Source: Flavobacterium sp. LHD-85 (lineage in GTDB: Bacteria > Bacteroidota > Bacteroidia > Flavobacteriales > Flavobacteriaceae). From it: a stretch of DNA of 64,000 nt. The stretch lies in contig NZ_JAVFVR010000011.1 in the NCBI RefSeq assembly GCF_030929595.1, positions 124,001-188,000 on the forward strand. The letters are read 5' to 3'. Shown here one piece after another: positions 24,610-33,534 of this stretch. Under the pieces are notes generated by a model. It worked only from the letters and a program-made list of their open reading frames with translations. It did not search any database and had not been told where the DNA came from. How positions within the stretch are numbered: the stretch's first letter is position 1; each line of letters opens with the position of its first letter. The translations under genes and the position numbers were made by a program.

Positions 24610-24911
24610 GAAAATAAAATTTATTAGCTAAAATAATCAATTATTCTTTTTAATTCAATTATTTACTTTGAAATCATAAATATGAAAATATGCATGTCTT
24701 AACTTTATATAACCCCTAATTTTCTAGTAGTTTTTAAAAATAGAAGGCAAAGCTTGTTTTTAGAGATCCATGGGCAAACGACAAAGGTTTTTCAAAAATT
24801 CATATAGCTTTCCCTGCTCTCCTAAGTATTCTTATGAAAAGCTGCGTAAATGTCTCCGACTTTGCGCTAATTTACATATATGAAATTTAAAACCTATGAG
24901 TCATAAACAAA
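24610..24911. other. Intergenic DNA upstream of defence module
   Basis: This AT-rich sequence holds the promoter of the ATPase gene, although I find no confident -7 box. The part from 24740 to 24880 is less AT-rich and could be a decayed gene, but no frame is convincing. Confidence 0.4.
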
Positions 24912-24940
24912 AAAACCAGTGAAGTTAATTCACTGGTTTT
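24912..24940. terminator. Bidirectional hairpin terminator
   Basis: The 12-bp perfect stem AAAACCAGTGAA / TTCACTGGTTTT has the 5-nt loop GTTAA. It lies 49 nt below the stop of the META-domain gene on the minus strand and separates it from the defence module. Confidence 0.8.
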
Positions 24941-24988
24941 CTATTATTTCATAAATCATCTATTTCAAGATGACTAATAGAACTGAAT

Positions 24989-26011
24989 TTATTTTGTAAT
25001 GCCAAACATCATGACCAATCTATCATTAAGATAAAAATTAAGAGTTTGGTCTGCTACGTCAAAACGTAAGTCTTTATTATTTAAATAAGATACTATTTTT
25101 TGTTCTGTTTTATTTCCTTCTTCACCAATACATGCCATTGCTGTAACTGCTACTTTATCAAAAGAAATATGATTACCGTTAGTTTCATAAGTTCCAGCGA
25201 AGTTGTTGCAACCTGTATTTCCGCTCACTTTCTTTCCTGCTGGATCAAACTTAATAGAAGCTTTTCCGTAGTCTTGTCCAACATTTTCAAGTGCAATTAG
25301 TTTCCAATTGTTTTTTGCAATAAAACTCCATAATTGGTCTTCTGTTGGTATAGAAAATTCCATAACCACTTTGTTCTTAGTATTTTTAAACTGTACTGTA
25401 TTGTTTTTCTTGACAATTTTGAACTTTTTATTGGTTATTGCAGCGCTAAAATCTTGTTCCAATTTCATGCTTTCTTTGTCACAAGCCATTAAAGTTCCCA
25501 TAGGAGAATTGGTCTTAATTTGATTTTTTGAAGAAAGCTTCGTGTATTTTACGTTGAAATTATTACATCCATTTTTACCGCTTATTGTTCCAGTTTCATC
25601 GTTAATGGTGATAAATGCTTTTCCGCTGTTTATCTTTTTTCCGTTTAACTGCGTTAAAATCATTTTGGTATCATAAATTCCTTTTTCCTTATTTACAGGA
25701 GTTTTAGAAATGATACTTTTCAGTTTATACTCGTATGCAGAAGCATCAGCCGGAATGGGTTCTGGTCTTTTTGTTTTCGTTACCAGTATCTCGTATCGAT
25801 TTCCTTTTTCAAAATTAAAACCTTCAATATGATTATAAAATAATTGCCATTCTTTGTCATTGTCATACTTTACCTGCAGACATTCCATAGGGCCAACACC
25901 TGTACATGGCACTTTACTTTCTTTCACAAACATTTTTAAACTTTCCTGACCATATGTAAATGTTGATAATAACACTACTACAAAAACATACATACATTTA
26001 AATCTTTTCAT
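24989..26011 (-). CDS. Secreted DUF4377 plus double META domain protein
   Basis: This 340-aa protein has a signal peptide (MKRFKCMYVFVVVLLSTFTYGQ). A DUF4377-type domain (residues ~25-100, with CTGVGPMECLQVKYDNDKEW) is followed by two META domains like those of HslJ. Each META domain has the signature GxxGCNNFxxxY (ISGKNGCNNFNVKY and VSGNTGCNNFAGTY) and a later MACxxE segment. META proteins are envelope stress proteins of uncertain biochemistry. It has its own terminator and promoter region and appears monocistronic. Confidence 0.85.
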   Translation of the reverse strand: MKRFKCMYVFVVVLLSTFTYGQESLKMFVKESKVPCTGVGPMECLQVKYDNDKEWQLFYNHIEGFNFEKGNRYEILVTKTKRPEPIPADASAYEYKLKSIISKTPVNKEKGIYDTKMILTQLNGKKINSGKAFITINDETGTISGKNGCNNFNVKYTKLSSKNQIKTNSPMGTLMACDKESMKLEQDFSAAITNKKFKIVKKNNTVQFKNTKNKVVMEFSIPTEDQLWSFIAKNNWKLIALENVGQDYGKASIKFDPAGKKVSGNTGCNNFAGTYETNGNHISFDKVAVTAMACIGEEGNKTEQKIVSYLNNKDLRFDVADQTLNFYLNDRLVMMFGITK

Positions 26012-26319
26012 TTATTTTAATTTTTTTAGAACACCGATTAAGCGCTCTGATTATTCAATGATTTTTTGCAGGCAGGAATTGTGCCACTTTAAAATTAAGA
26101 ATGCTTTTAACGTTTTTTTATCAGCGCTGAATTCCATTTTTTCTTTAAAAATTAAACCACTACAATACTGATAATCAGTTTAATTGCATTAATATAACAA
26201 AAATAGTAATTTTTGTTATATTTAAGAATATTTTTGTAGTATTTTTAAGCTGTTTTGAATAAACTGCCATTATCTAAATTGAAATTGACAGTGTCTATTC
26301 TAAGAAATAAAAGAATGAT
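26012..26319. other. 308-nt gap with a hairpin terminator at 26191-26222
   Basis: The gap holds an A/T stem AATATAACAAAAA / TTTTTGTTATATT (loop 6) at 26191-26222 that probably terminates the MEDS gene on the minus strand. The remaining ~180 nt before the META gene would contain its promoter. Nothing else was recognised. Confidence 0.5.
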
Positions 26320-26955
26320 TTAAGATTTAAGCGCACCAGATCGAGAAGAAAGACTAGAAAGCAATTCTAAAGGTTCTACATAATGTGGGTTTTTGCTAAT
26401 TTTTCCGTCCTTAATCACGTAAGGATGTGTAAGCAATATATCTGCAAGTGCTTTTTGGCTGAAACTGCTGATATCATACATGCAAATTAGTGAAACTGAA
26501 TGTTGTGGGGTTAGAAGATTCAATCTTGCCTCATACTCTAAGAGTTCATCAGTTCCTGGCAAGTTTTTGAGAGCCCAAACCATATCTCCGCACGCTCTTA
26601 CGCTATCATAACCCGCTCTTGAAGCCGACAATAAAGTCTGTTCGAGCATTTTGTACATTTTATCTGCAGCGAACTCGCTATCTTTTATATAAGAATTTTC
26701 AGAAGCCAGAACTTCCAGTTGGCCGCTCGATAGTTTTTCGGCAATAGAAATTCCATTCTCAGCCAGACAACGGCAATGTTCACCATGGCGATTTCCTTCA
26801 AGAATGTTTATAACTTTATCATTGGCTTCCAACCCCTCCAGAATATAGGGAATGATTACTTCATATTGCTGTTCTCTCGAATCGAAAAAACCGCAAATAT
26901 GCATTGGAGCCGACAATAATTCTCCGCATACCGAAAAAGGAGTTTGTTTATTCAT
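26320..26955 (-). CDS. MEDS-domain sensory protein
   Basis: This 211-aa protein matches the MEDS domain (DcmR-like sensory domain). It starts with MHICGFFDSREQQYEVIIPYILEGLEANDKVINIL and has YDSVRACGDMVWALKNL in the middle and VSLICMYDISSFS near the end. It contains several His and Cys residues (MHIC, HCRC), which could bind a metal or sense redox state. MEDS proteins often accompany histidine kinases, but none is adjacent here. It sits 73 nt below the sulfatase gene. Signal unknown. Confidence 0.8.
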   Translation of the reverse strand: MNKQTPFSVCGELLSAPMHICGFFDSREQQYEVIIPYILEGLEANDKVINILEGNRHGEHCRCLAENGISIAEKLSSGQLEVLASENSYIKDSEFAADKMYKMLEQTLLSASRAGYDSVRACGDMVWALKNLPGTDELLEYEARLNLLTPQHSVSLICMYDISSFSQKALADILLTHPYVIKDGKISKNPHYVEPLELLSSLSSRSGALKS

Positions 26956-27028
26956 ACCTCAAATATACGCATTTAGTTTCTTCACACGCTTACTGCATTG
27001 CTATTCAGAACAAAAAAATCAGGTTTCA

Positions 27029-29410
27029 TCAACTTTTCTTTAAATAAACAATTTTGGTTTTTCCTATTTTTCCATTAAATGAAAATGGAGCCTGCTCAAA
27101 ATAATCTAAAGAAACAGGAGAATCTAAATCGGTTCCAATATCAAAAGTGGCGTTTGAAGTAAAATGAAGCGACATAGCTGTTGGAACAGTTCCCTGCCCA
27201 ACTGTTGCTCCGTTCACTTTTAAAGTCACATTCATTGAACCACCAATTTTATCTACGAGCTTTGATTCTATTTCAATTTTCACTTTTCCTTTTGGCAGTT
27301 TATCTTTCGATTTAATTTTAGTGCGTTGTACTTCAAATAAATTAAACTCATAATTTAAATACCCCTCTTTTACATAACAGGTAACTCCCCCTGAAAATCC
27401 TGCCAAAGCATACAAAACTCCGTTTGCATTTTCTGGAACTTCTACGTCCATGGTTACAATACTGCTCACTTTTCCTAATTTTGGAGCCGCCGATTCTGGC
27501 ATTCCTTTTATTGGCGAATCAAAAGTCCATTCGGTTAAAGGAGAAGAAGGCGCGTCTTCTGGATGATAGAGCGCAGTTGACCATAATCCTCCACCAATTG
27601 GAAGGTTTTTATTTTTTGCCGATTCGGTTAAAAATAAAGCTTTCATCTCTTCCAGTTTTTTTGGTTCTTTTTGTGCCAAATCAACCGCCTGCGACCAATC
27701 CTGATCCAGATTATACAACTGCCAAGTATCTGTAAGCGGTGACCATTGTTTAATGCCTTTCGGAATTCCTCCTACCCACGGTTCTCTTGGTCCGCGCGCA
27801 CTTGCAAACCAACCGTCATTATAAATGCCTCGGCTTGCCATAATATCAAAAAATTGCGTTCGGCGTGTTCCTTTTGCTTTTGGATCAGTAAAGGTGTAAA
27901 CCATACTCACGCCATCTAATTCGTCTTGAGCAAAGCCATTTACCACTTTTGGCATCGGAATTTTGTCGATTTCATATATCGTTGATGCTATATCAATTAC
28001 GTGATGAAACTGCGGTCTTGGCGTTTTATCATGTTTAATTCCTTTTGGCCACGAAACAGCCATTGGCTGACGTGTTCCTCCAAAATAAGCGCCCTGCAAT
28101 TTTGTTCCTTGATACGGAGTACTTGTTGCCCATGCCCATCCTGCATTAAACATATTGTCGGTTTTTGGACCACCTAAGACATCTAAACCTCCTAGTTCGT
28201 TTAGAGCTGTAATATGCTGCTCAATTTTGGTTGGAATGGCATTTTGAGCCAATTGCTCACTAATTGTCCCATTTAAGCCTTCTGCAGATGAGCCATTATC
28301 TCCCCAGATATAAATAATAATGGTATTGTCTAGTTCTCCCAATTTTTCAATTTCATCAATAACTCTCCCTGCATTAGAATCGGCATGTTCTGCAAAACCA
28401 GCCCATATTTCCATAAGTCGACGTTGAAACGGCTTTTCCGCTTCTGGAATATCTGCCCATGCAGTCATAGAAGCAGCTCTTGGCGTAAGCAACGTATTCT
28501 GCGGAATCCATCCTAGTTCTTTCTCGCGTTTAAATACTCTTTCACGATAAGCATCCCATCCGTCATCAAATTTGCCTTTGTATCTATCTGCCCATTCTTT
28601 CATGACATGATGCGGCCCATGAGCAGCACCTGGCGCCCAATACACAAAAAAGGGCTTTTCAGGCGCGTATGCCTTTTGTTCTCTCAGCCAAAGCACGGCG
28701 TCATCTGCCAAATCTTCTGATAAATGGTAATAATCATGTCCGCCGGAAGTTTTGGGATGTTCTACATAAGATGTATTTCTAACTAAAGTTGGTTCGTACT
28801 GCGAAGCTTCTCCCGCCAAAAAACCATAAAAATACTCGAATCCGTAACCTGTTGGCCAATAATCAAACGGACCCTTTGAAGTAATCTGTTCTTCGGGCGT
28901 ATTGTGCCATTTTCCAAATGCGGCGGTATTGTAACCGTAATCTTTTAAAATCTCAGCTATTGTTGCAGAACTCTTTGGAATAGTTCCGCTGAAACCATCA
29001 AAATCATTCGCAATAGCCGCAATCTGACCGTTTCCTACGCGAGTATGATTGCGTCCCGTAAGCAAGGAAGCGCGAGTTGGCGAACACATGGCTGTGGAAT
29101 GAAAACGATTATATGAAATTCCGGTATTGGCAACTCTGGACAATGTTGGGGTGTTTATTTCTCCGCCATATGTAGATGGAGCACCCGGTCCAGCATCATC
29201 CATTAATATAATTAGAATATTGGGCGCATCTGCTGGCAAATGTTTCGGCTCTGTTCTTTTTTTGTAACTCGAAGTTTCAATCGTAACTCCCGCCTTAGAA
29301 GCCGAAGGAGCTGGAGGAAATGGCAATACATCCTGCGCATTTACAAAAAGTATCGATAAAACATTTACGCTAAAAAAGAAAATCAGTTTTTTATATTTTC
29401 TAGTTTCCAT
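27029..29410 (-). CDS. Type I arylsulfatase, long form
   Basis: This 793-aa formylglycine sulfatase has a signal peptide (cleavage after VNAQ, about 25). Metal-site Asp pair: ILMDDAG at about residue 70. Catalytic Cys109 is in CSPTRASLLTGR, to be converted to formylglycine. The core runs to about residue 600. The C-terminal ~150 residues form a beta-rich LamG-like domain, a layout shared by 29436-31817 and 33535-35907. It should hydrolyse sulfate esters in the periplasm. The specific substrate is unknown. It lies 25 nt after the previous sulfatase on the same strand, so probably in one operon. Confidence 0.9.
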   Translation of the reverse strand: METRKYKKLIFFFSVNVLSILFVNAQDVLPFPPAPSASKAGVTIETSSYKKRTEPKHLPADAPNILIILMDDAGPGAPSTYGGEINTPTLSRVANTGISYNRFHSTAMCSPTRASLLTGRNHTRVGNGQIAAIANDFDGFSGTIPKSSATIAEILKDYGYNTAAFGKWHNTPEEQITSKGPFDYWPTGYGFEYFYGFLAGEASQYEPTLVRNTSYVEHPKTSGGHDYYHLSEDLADDAVLWLREQKAYAPEKPFFVYWAPGAAHGPHHVMKEWADRYKGKFDDGWDAYRERVFKREKELGWIPQNTLLTPRAASMTAWADIPEAEKPFQRRLMEIWAGFAEHADSNAGRVIDEIEKLGELDNTIIIYIWGDNGSSAEGLNGTISEQLAQNAIPTKIEQHITALNELGGLDVLGGPKTDNMFNAGWAWATSTPYQGTKLQGAYFGGTRQPMAVSWPKGIKHDKTPRPQFHHVIDIASTIYEIDKIPMPKVVNGFAQDELDGVSMVYTFTDPKAKGTRRTQFFDIMASRGIYNDGWFASARGPREPWVGGIPKGIKQWSPLTDTWQLYNLDQDWSQAVDLAQKEPKKLEEMKALFLTESAKNKNLPIGGGLWSTALYHPEDAPSSPLTEWTFDSPIKGMPESAAPKLGKVSSIVTMDVEVPENANGVLYALAGFSGGVTCYVKEGYLNYEFNLFEVQRTKIKSKDKLPKGKVKIEIESKLVDKIGGSMNVTLKVNGATVGQGTVPTAMSLHFTSNATFDIGTDLDSPVSLDYFEQAPFSFNGKIGKTKIVYLKKS

Positions 29411-29435
29411 AACAGAAAGTTTATTATTTAATCAA

Positions 29436-31817
29436 TTAAAGCAAATTCACTTTTACGCTATTTATTTTTCCTTCAAACTTAAAAGGCGCTTTTTTATAAT
29501 ATCGAATAGAAACTGGCCCTCCAAGATCTTCGCCAACATCAAACGTTTCGCTGGCTGTAAAGGCTACAGGAACGGTACGTTTTACTTGACCTTTAGCATA
29601 TTCTTTGCCATCAACTGTAATTACAATATCGGCCGATGCTCCAGGTTTTGCAATTGTGGTTAAAACTTCAATGGTATGTTTTCCAACCGAAATCTTTTCA
29701 GCCGATTCTACATTATAGCGCTCTATAATCAGCATATTGTATTCGTAAACTAGTTTTCCGTTATCCATAAATAAAGTCACGCCGCCACCAGAACCTCCGA
29801 GCGCATATAAAACTCCCGAAGCATTTTCTTTAACTTCAACATCAGCAATTACTTTGTTGCTTTTTTTGCCTAAACCCGGTGCGCTGAACTCGGGCATTCT
29901 TTTAGTGGTTTCATCAAAAACCCACGAAGTATAAGGCGCTTTAATAACATCTTCTGGATGAATGCGAAGCCAGATTCCAGCACCAATTGGATAATCTTTG
30001 TTCTTTTTCGCTTCTTCGTTAAATACTTTCTGAAGTTCTTTTAATTTCTGCGGATTTTTAGCGGCCAAATCGTAATACTGTGTATAGTCTTCCTTGATAT
30101 TATACAATTCCCAAACATCCTTTGTAGAATCCCATTCGGCTAAGCCTTTTTGTGCAGGAATCCACGGATATAAAGGCCCGAAAGTACAGGCGTACCAACC
30201 ATCTTTATAAACTCCCCTGCTTCCGTTATTATCAAAAAACTGAACTTTGGATACTTCTTTTGCTTTGCCATTATTAAAAGTATATTTAAAACTTACTCCG
30301 TCTAAAGGCATTTGCTCAAAACCATTAACCACTTTTGGCGCTTTGATACTTAAAATATCATAAATAGTCGGTACAACGTCATTGATATGATGAAACTGAC
30401 TTCTTGGCGTACTGTCTGGTTTTATCATTTTTGGCCAACGAACAACCATTGCATTTTGTGTTCCTCCAAAATGAGAAGCCACTAATTTTGTATGTTTAAA
30501 AGGCGTATTTCCTGCCCAAGCCCAGGCTGCATGATAATTGTTTTCTAAAAGCGGCCCGCCAATTGCGTCTAATCCGCCAAGTTTATTTAAAGCTTTTAAT
30601 TGCTGTTCTATCGTATTTGAAACTCCATTTTGAGCCAATAATTCACTGATTGAACCATTTTGCCCTTCAGCACTCGAACCGTTGTCTCCCCAAATGAAAA
30701 ATACGATTGTGTTGTCTTTTTGTCCATTTGCTTCAAGCGCATCCAAAACGCGTCCAACTTCATGATCGGCGTGTTCTACATATCCAGCGAATACTTCCAT
30801 CATTCGAATTTGAAACGCTCTTTCAGATTTCGGAATACTTTCCCAAGAAGCCATTGTTTTGTCTCTTGCAGTCAACATGGCACTTTTAGGAATCCAGCCT
30901 AATTCTTTCTGGCGTTTAAATACTTTTTCGCGATACGCATCCCAGCCGTCATCAAATTTTCCCTTGTATTTGTCTGCCCACTCTTTAAAAATATGATGTG
31001 GAGCATGGCCTGCACCTGGGGCAAAGTATAATAGAAATGGTTTGTCCGCGGCATACGATTTATGCTGTTTCATCCAATCAATAGCATGATCAGCCAAATC
31101 AGTTGTAAGGTGGTATTTTTCATTTTTTGGAGGTTCAACGGGTGTGAAATCGTTTATTAATCTTGGTTCATATTGTGAAGTTTCACCAGCCAAGAATCCG
31201 TAAAAATGCTGGAATCCATAATTCACAGGCCAATAATCAAATGGCCCTGCAACAGTTGTTTGGTTCGCAGGCGTATTGTGCCATTTTCCGAAAGCCGATG
31301 TGCTATAACCGTAATTTTTTAAAACTTCGGCAACTGTCGCAGCTTCTTTTGGAATAATTCCGGTATACCCATCCCAATCTACGGCTCTTTCTGCTATGGT
31401 TCCATTTCCTACATGAGTATGGTTTCTGCCTGTTAATAAAGCAGCACGACTCGGAGAACAAATCGAAGTCGTATGAAATTCATTATAAGCAATTCCTTCT
31501 TTAAATACTTTGGTTAATGTTGGCGTATTTACTCCACCTCCAAAAGTTGACGGTGTGCCAAACCCCAAATCGTCCATTAAAATAATAACGATATTTGGTG
31601 CATCTTTTGGCAAATGATCTGGTTGCGCTCTTCGCTTATGTGTGCTTTCTGCAAGGGTTTCATTGGCAACACTGGCACTCGGAACTGGTGGAAAAGGCAA
31701 AACATCCTGTGCGTAAATTTTGGAATAATGACCAAAAATCAAAACAAAAAATAAAACTATAATGCTAAGTTTATTTTCGAAATATGCGGTTGACTTTAAA
31801 TTATAAAACTCTTTCAT
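29436..31817 (-). CDS. Type I arylsulfatase, long form
   Basis: This 793-aa paralogue of the next sulfatase has an N-terminal membrane signal (about residues 18-37), the PFPPVPSAS linker they share, and the metal-binding Asp pair in ILMDDLGFG. Catalytic Cys120 lies in CSPSRAALLTGRNHT. GKWHNTP carries the active-site Lys and His. The C-terminal beta domain is as in the paralogue. Its promoter must lie in or below the terminator hairpin at 31845-31889, or transcription must read through from the upstream sulfatase gene. Confidence 0.9.
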   Translation of the reverse strand: MKEFYNLKSTAYFENKLSIIVLFFVLIFGHYSKIYAQDVLPFPPVPSASVANETLAESTHKRRAQPDHLPKDAPNIVIILMDDLGFGTPSTFGGGVNTPTLTKVFKEGIAYNEFHTTSICSPSRAALLTGRNHTHVGNGTIAERAVDWDGYTGIIPKEAATVAEVLKNYGYSTSAFGKWHNTPANQTTVAGPFDYWPVNYGFQHFYGFLAGETSQYEPRLINDFTPVEPPKNEKYHLTTDLADHAIDWMKQHKSYAADKPFLLYFAPGAGHAPHHIFKEWADKYKGKFDDGWDAYREKVFKRQKELGWIPKSAMLTARDKTMASWESIPKSERAFQIRMMEVFAGYVEHADHEVGRVLDALEANGQKDNTIVFFIWGDNGSSAEGQNGSISELLAQNGVSNTIEQQLKALNKLGGLDAIGGPLLENNYHAAWAWAGNTPFKHTKLVASHFGGTQNAMVVRWPKMIKPDSTPRSQFHHINDVVPTIYDILSIKAPKVVNGFEQMPLDGVSFKYTFNNGKAKEVSKVQFFDNNGSRGVYKDGWYACTFGPLYPWIPAQKGLAEWDSTKDVWELYNIKEDYTQYYDLAAKNPQKLKELQKVFNEEAKKNKDYPIGAGIWLRIHPEDVIKAPYTSWVFDETTKRMPEFSAPGLGKKSNKVIADVEVKENASGVLYALGGSGGGVTLFMDNGKLVYEYNMLIIERYNVESAEKISVGKHTIEVLTTIAKPGASADIVITVDGKEYAKGQVKRTVPVAFTASETFDVGEDLGGPVSIRYYKKAPFKFEGKINSVKVNLL

Positions 31818-31844
31818 AAAACATTGATTTACTATGCATTTACT

Positions 31845-31889
31845 ATCAAAAACAAAAACTCCTTCTGCTTAGGAGTCTTTGTTTTTGAT
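31845..31889 (-). terminator. Hairpin between two sulfatase genes
   Basis: The stem ATCAAAAACAAA-ACTCCT / AGGAGT-TTTGTTTTTGAT has a single internal mismatch and the loop TCTGCTT. On the minus strand it lies 16 nt after the stop of the 525-aa sulfatase. It is likely a terminator or partial read-through attenuator inside the cluster. Confidence 0.65.
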
Positions 31890-31904
31890 GAATTTATTAA
31901 AGTA

Positions 31905-33482
31905 TTATTCTGCACCCGGTTTCTTCAAACCGATATCTTTCATTGGATATTTTTGATAGGTTGCCAAATGAGCGGCAATAACGCTCATAACGCCTGGAAT
32001 TCCCCATTCAAAATAACGATGTCCTGTACTTAATTGTTCTTTTGGATCTGAATACAGATTATATACCCACGGACTCATTCCAATACTTTGAATGGTAGAC
32101 TGATCCAAGTTTTTTCGTTCTGCCGATGTATTAAAAACATTCATATGCACTTTATATTCCTGCCATCTCACTGCCATAAATTTGGTTTCTGAATACATGA
32201 AAACGGCATTTCTATTTGACAATCCTTTATCTGATAATAAAAACGATGCCTGATCGACTCCATCAATATAATTTGTTGACGGAATTTTATCTACAACTCC
32301 AGCAAGTGAAAGTGAAGTATTAAACAAATCACAAATATCAAATAAACCGTCGCTAATGCGTCCTGGAGCAATCATACCTTTCCAATAAGCAATTCCCGGC
32401 ACTCTTACTCCACCTTCCCAAGTGGTTCCTTTTCCACCTCTAAACGGAGTATATCCGCCATCTGGCCATACATCTTCGTTTGGTCCATTGTCTGAAGTTA
32501 TAAATACAAATGTGTTTTCGTCTATTTTCAAATCTTGCAAAAGTTTCATCAATCTGCCCACAATATCATCAACTTCAACAATGGCATCTTTGTATGGAAT
32601 CGCAGCTGGACTTTTTCCTTTATAACCTTGAGACACATAATTGTCATTGTGCACTTTAGAGAAAGAATGAATTAAATAAAAAGGTTTATTTTCTTTTACA
32701 GAACGCTTGATAAAATCCTCACTGTAATCAGCAAAAACTTGATCTACTTTAGATAATTCTTCGATAGTCGAAATGGGCTGTACAACTTTATTTTCTTCTC
32801 CTTTTTTACCCGTAAGAATATTTTGGTTCACCATTTTTTTAACCGCATTTAATCGGTCTGGTTTATTGATTAAATCCGGATAAATCCACTCATTGACAAG
32901 CTGTGCATATTCGGATTGAACAGAACCAAATCCAAGCCATTCATCATAACCCACTTCATTTGGCAAACTTCCTTTGCTTTCGCCTAAATGCCATTTTCCT
33001 GAAATGGCGGTTTTGTAACCGCTTTGAGAAAGTATTTTGGCTGTAGTATTTTCAGAAGCCCACGGATTTACTTTTGGATTTTCTCCTGTCAAAGTTGGTC
33101 TTGTTAGTCCTGATCTTGCGGGGATTCTTCCTGTCATGATTGCGGCGCGGCTTGGTGTGCAGGTTGGCTGCGCGTAGGTCGAAGTTAGCTGTAAACCTTC
33201 ATGAGCTACTTTATCCATGTTTGGAGTTGGTGCTCCTATTGCTACTCCTCCACCATAAACGCCAATATCGCCATATCCCATATCATCAATTAAGATAATC
33301 AGAACATTAGGTTTCTTCTTTAATTTGCTCATTTTATCCTTCATTTCCTTATCCTGATCAGGATGCGGAATTGCAGGTTCTAAATACTCTTTCACTTTAA
33401 CCGTTGGATTAAAATAATTTTGCTGTGCGGTAATTTTTGTGGCAAAAACAAGGGCTGCTAATAAAACAATATATTTCTTCAT
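31905..33482 (-). CDS. Type I sulfatase, short form
   Basis: This 525-aa protein has a signal peptide (MKKYIVLLAALVFATKITAQ). It has the Asp pair ILIDDMGYGDIG, catalytic Cys108 in CTPSRAAIMTGR, and GKWHLGESKG. It lacks the C-terminal beta domain of the three long sulfatases and is closest to 56466-58085, the other short form, suggesting a different substrate class. It ends 16 nt before the hairpin at 31889. Confidence 0.9.
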   Translation of the reverse strand: MKKYIVLLAALVFATKITAQQNYFNPTVKVKEYLEPAIPHPDQDKEMKDKMSKLKKKPNVLIILIDDMGYGDIGVYGGGVAIGAPTPNMDKVAHEGLQLTSTYAQPTCTPSRAAIMTGRIPARSGLTRPTLTGENPKVNPWASENTTAKILSQSGYKTAISGKWHLGESKGSLPNEVGYDEWLGFGSVQSEYAQLVNEWIYPDLINKPDRLNAVKKMVNQNILTGKKGEENKVVQPISTIEELSKVDQVFADYSEDFIKRSVKENKPFYLIHSFSKVHNDNYVSQGYKGKSPAAIPYKDAIVEVDDIVGRLMKLLQDLKIDENTFVFITSDNGPNEDVWPDGGYTPFRGGKGTTWEGGVRVPGIAYWKGMIAPGRISDGLFDICDLFNTSLSLAGVVDKIPSTNYIDGVDQASFLLSDKGLSNRNAVFMYSETKFMAVRWQEYKVHMNVFNTSAERKNLDQSTIQSIGMSPWVYNLYSDPKEQLSTGHRYFEWGIPGVMSVIAAHLATYQKYPMKDIGLKKPGAE

Positions 33483-33534
33483 GCTTATTTATGTTAATTT
33501 TTTTAATTTACAATTCACCATTTATAATTAATAA

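Noticed and set aside
24740..24880. Possible decayed gene upstream of the ATPase
   Set aside because: Less AT-rich than its surroundings but broken in all frames and with no recognisable protein segment.
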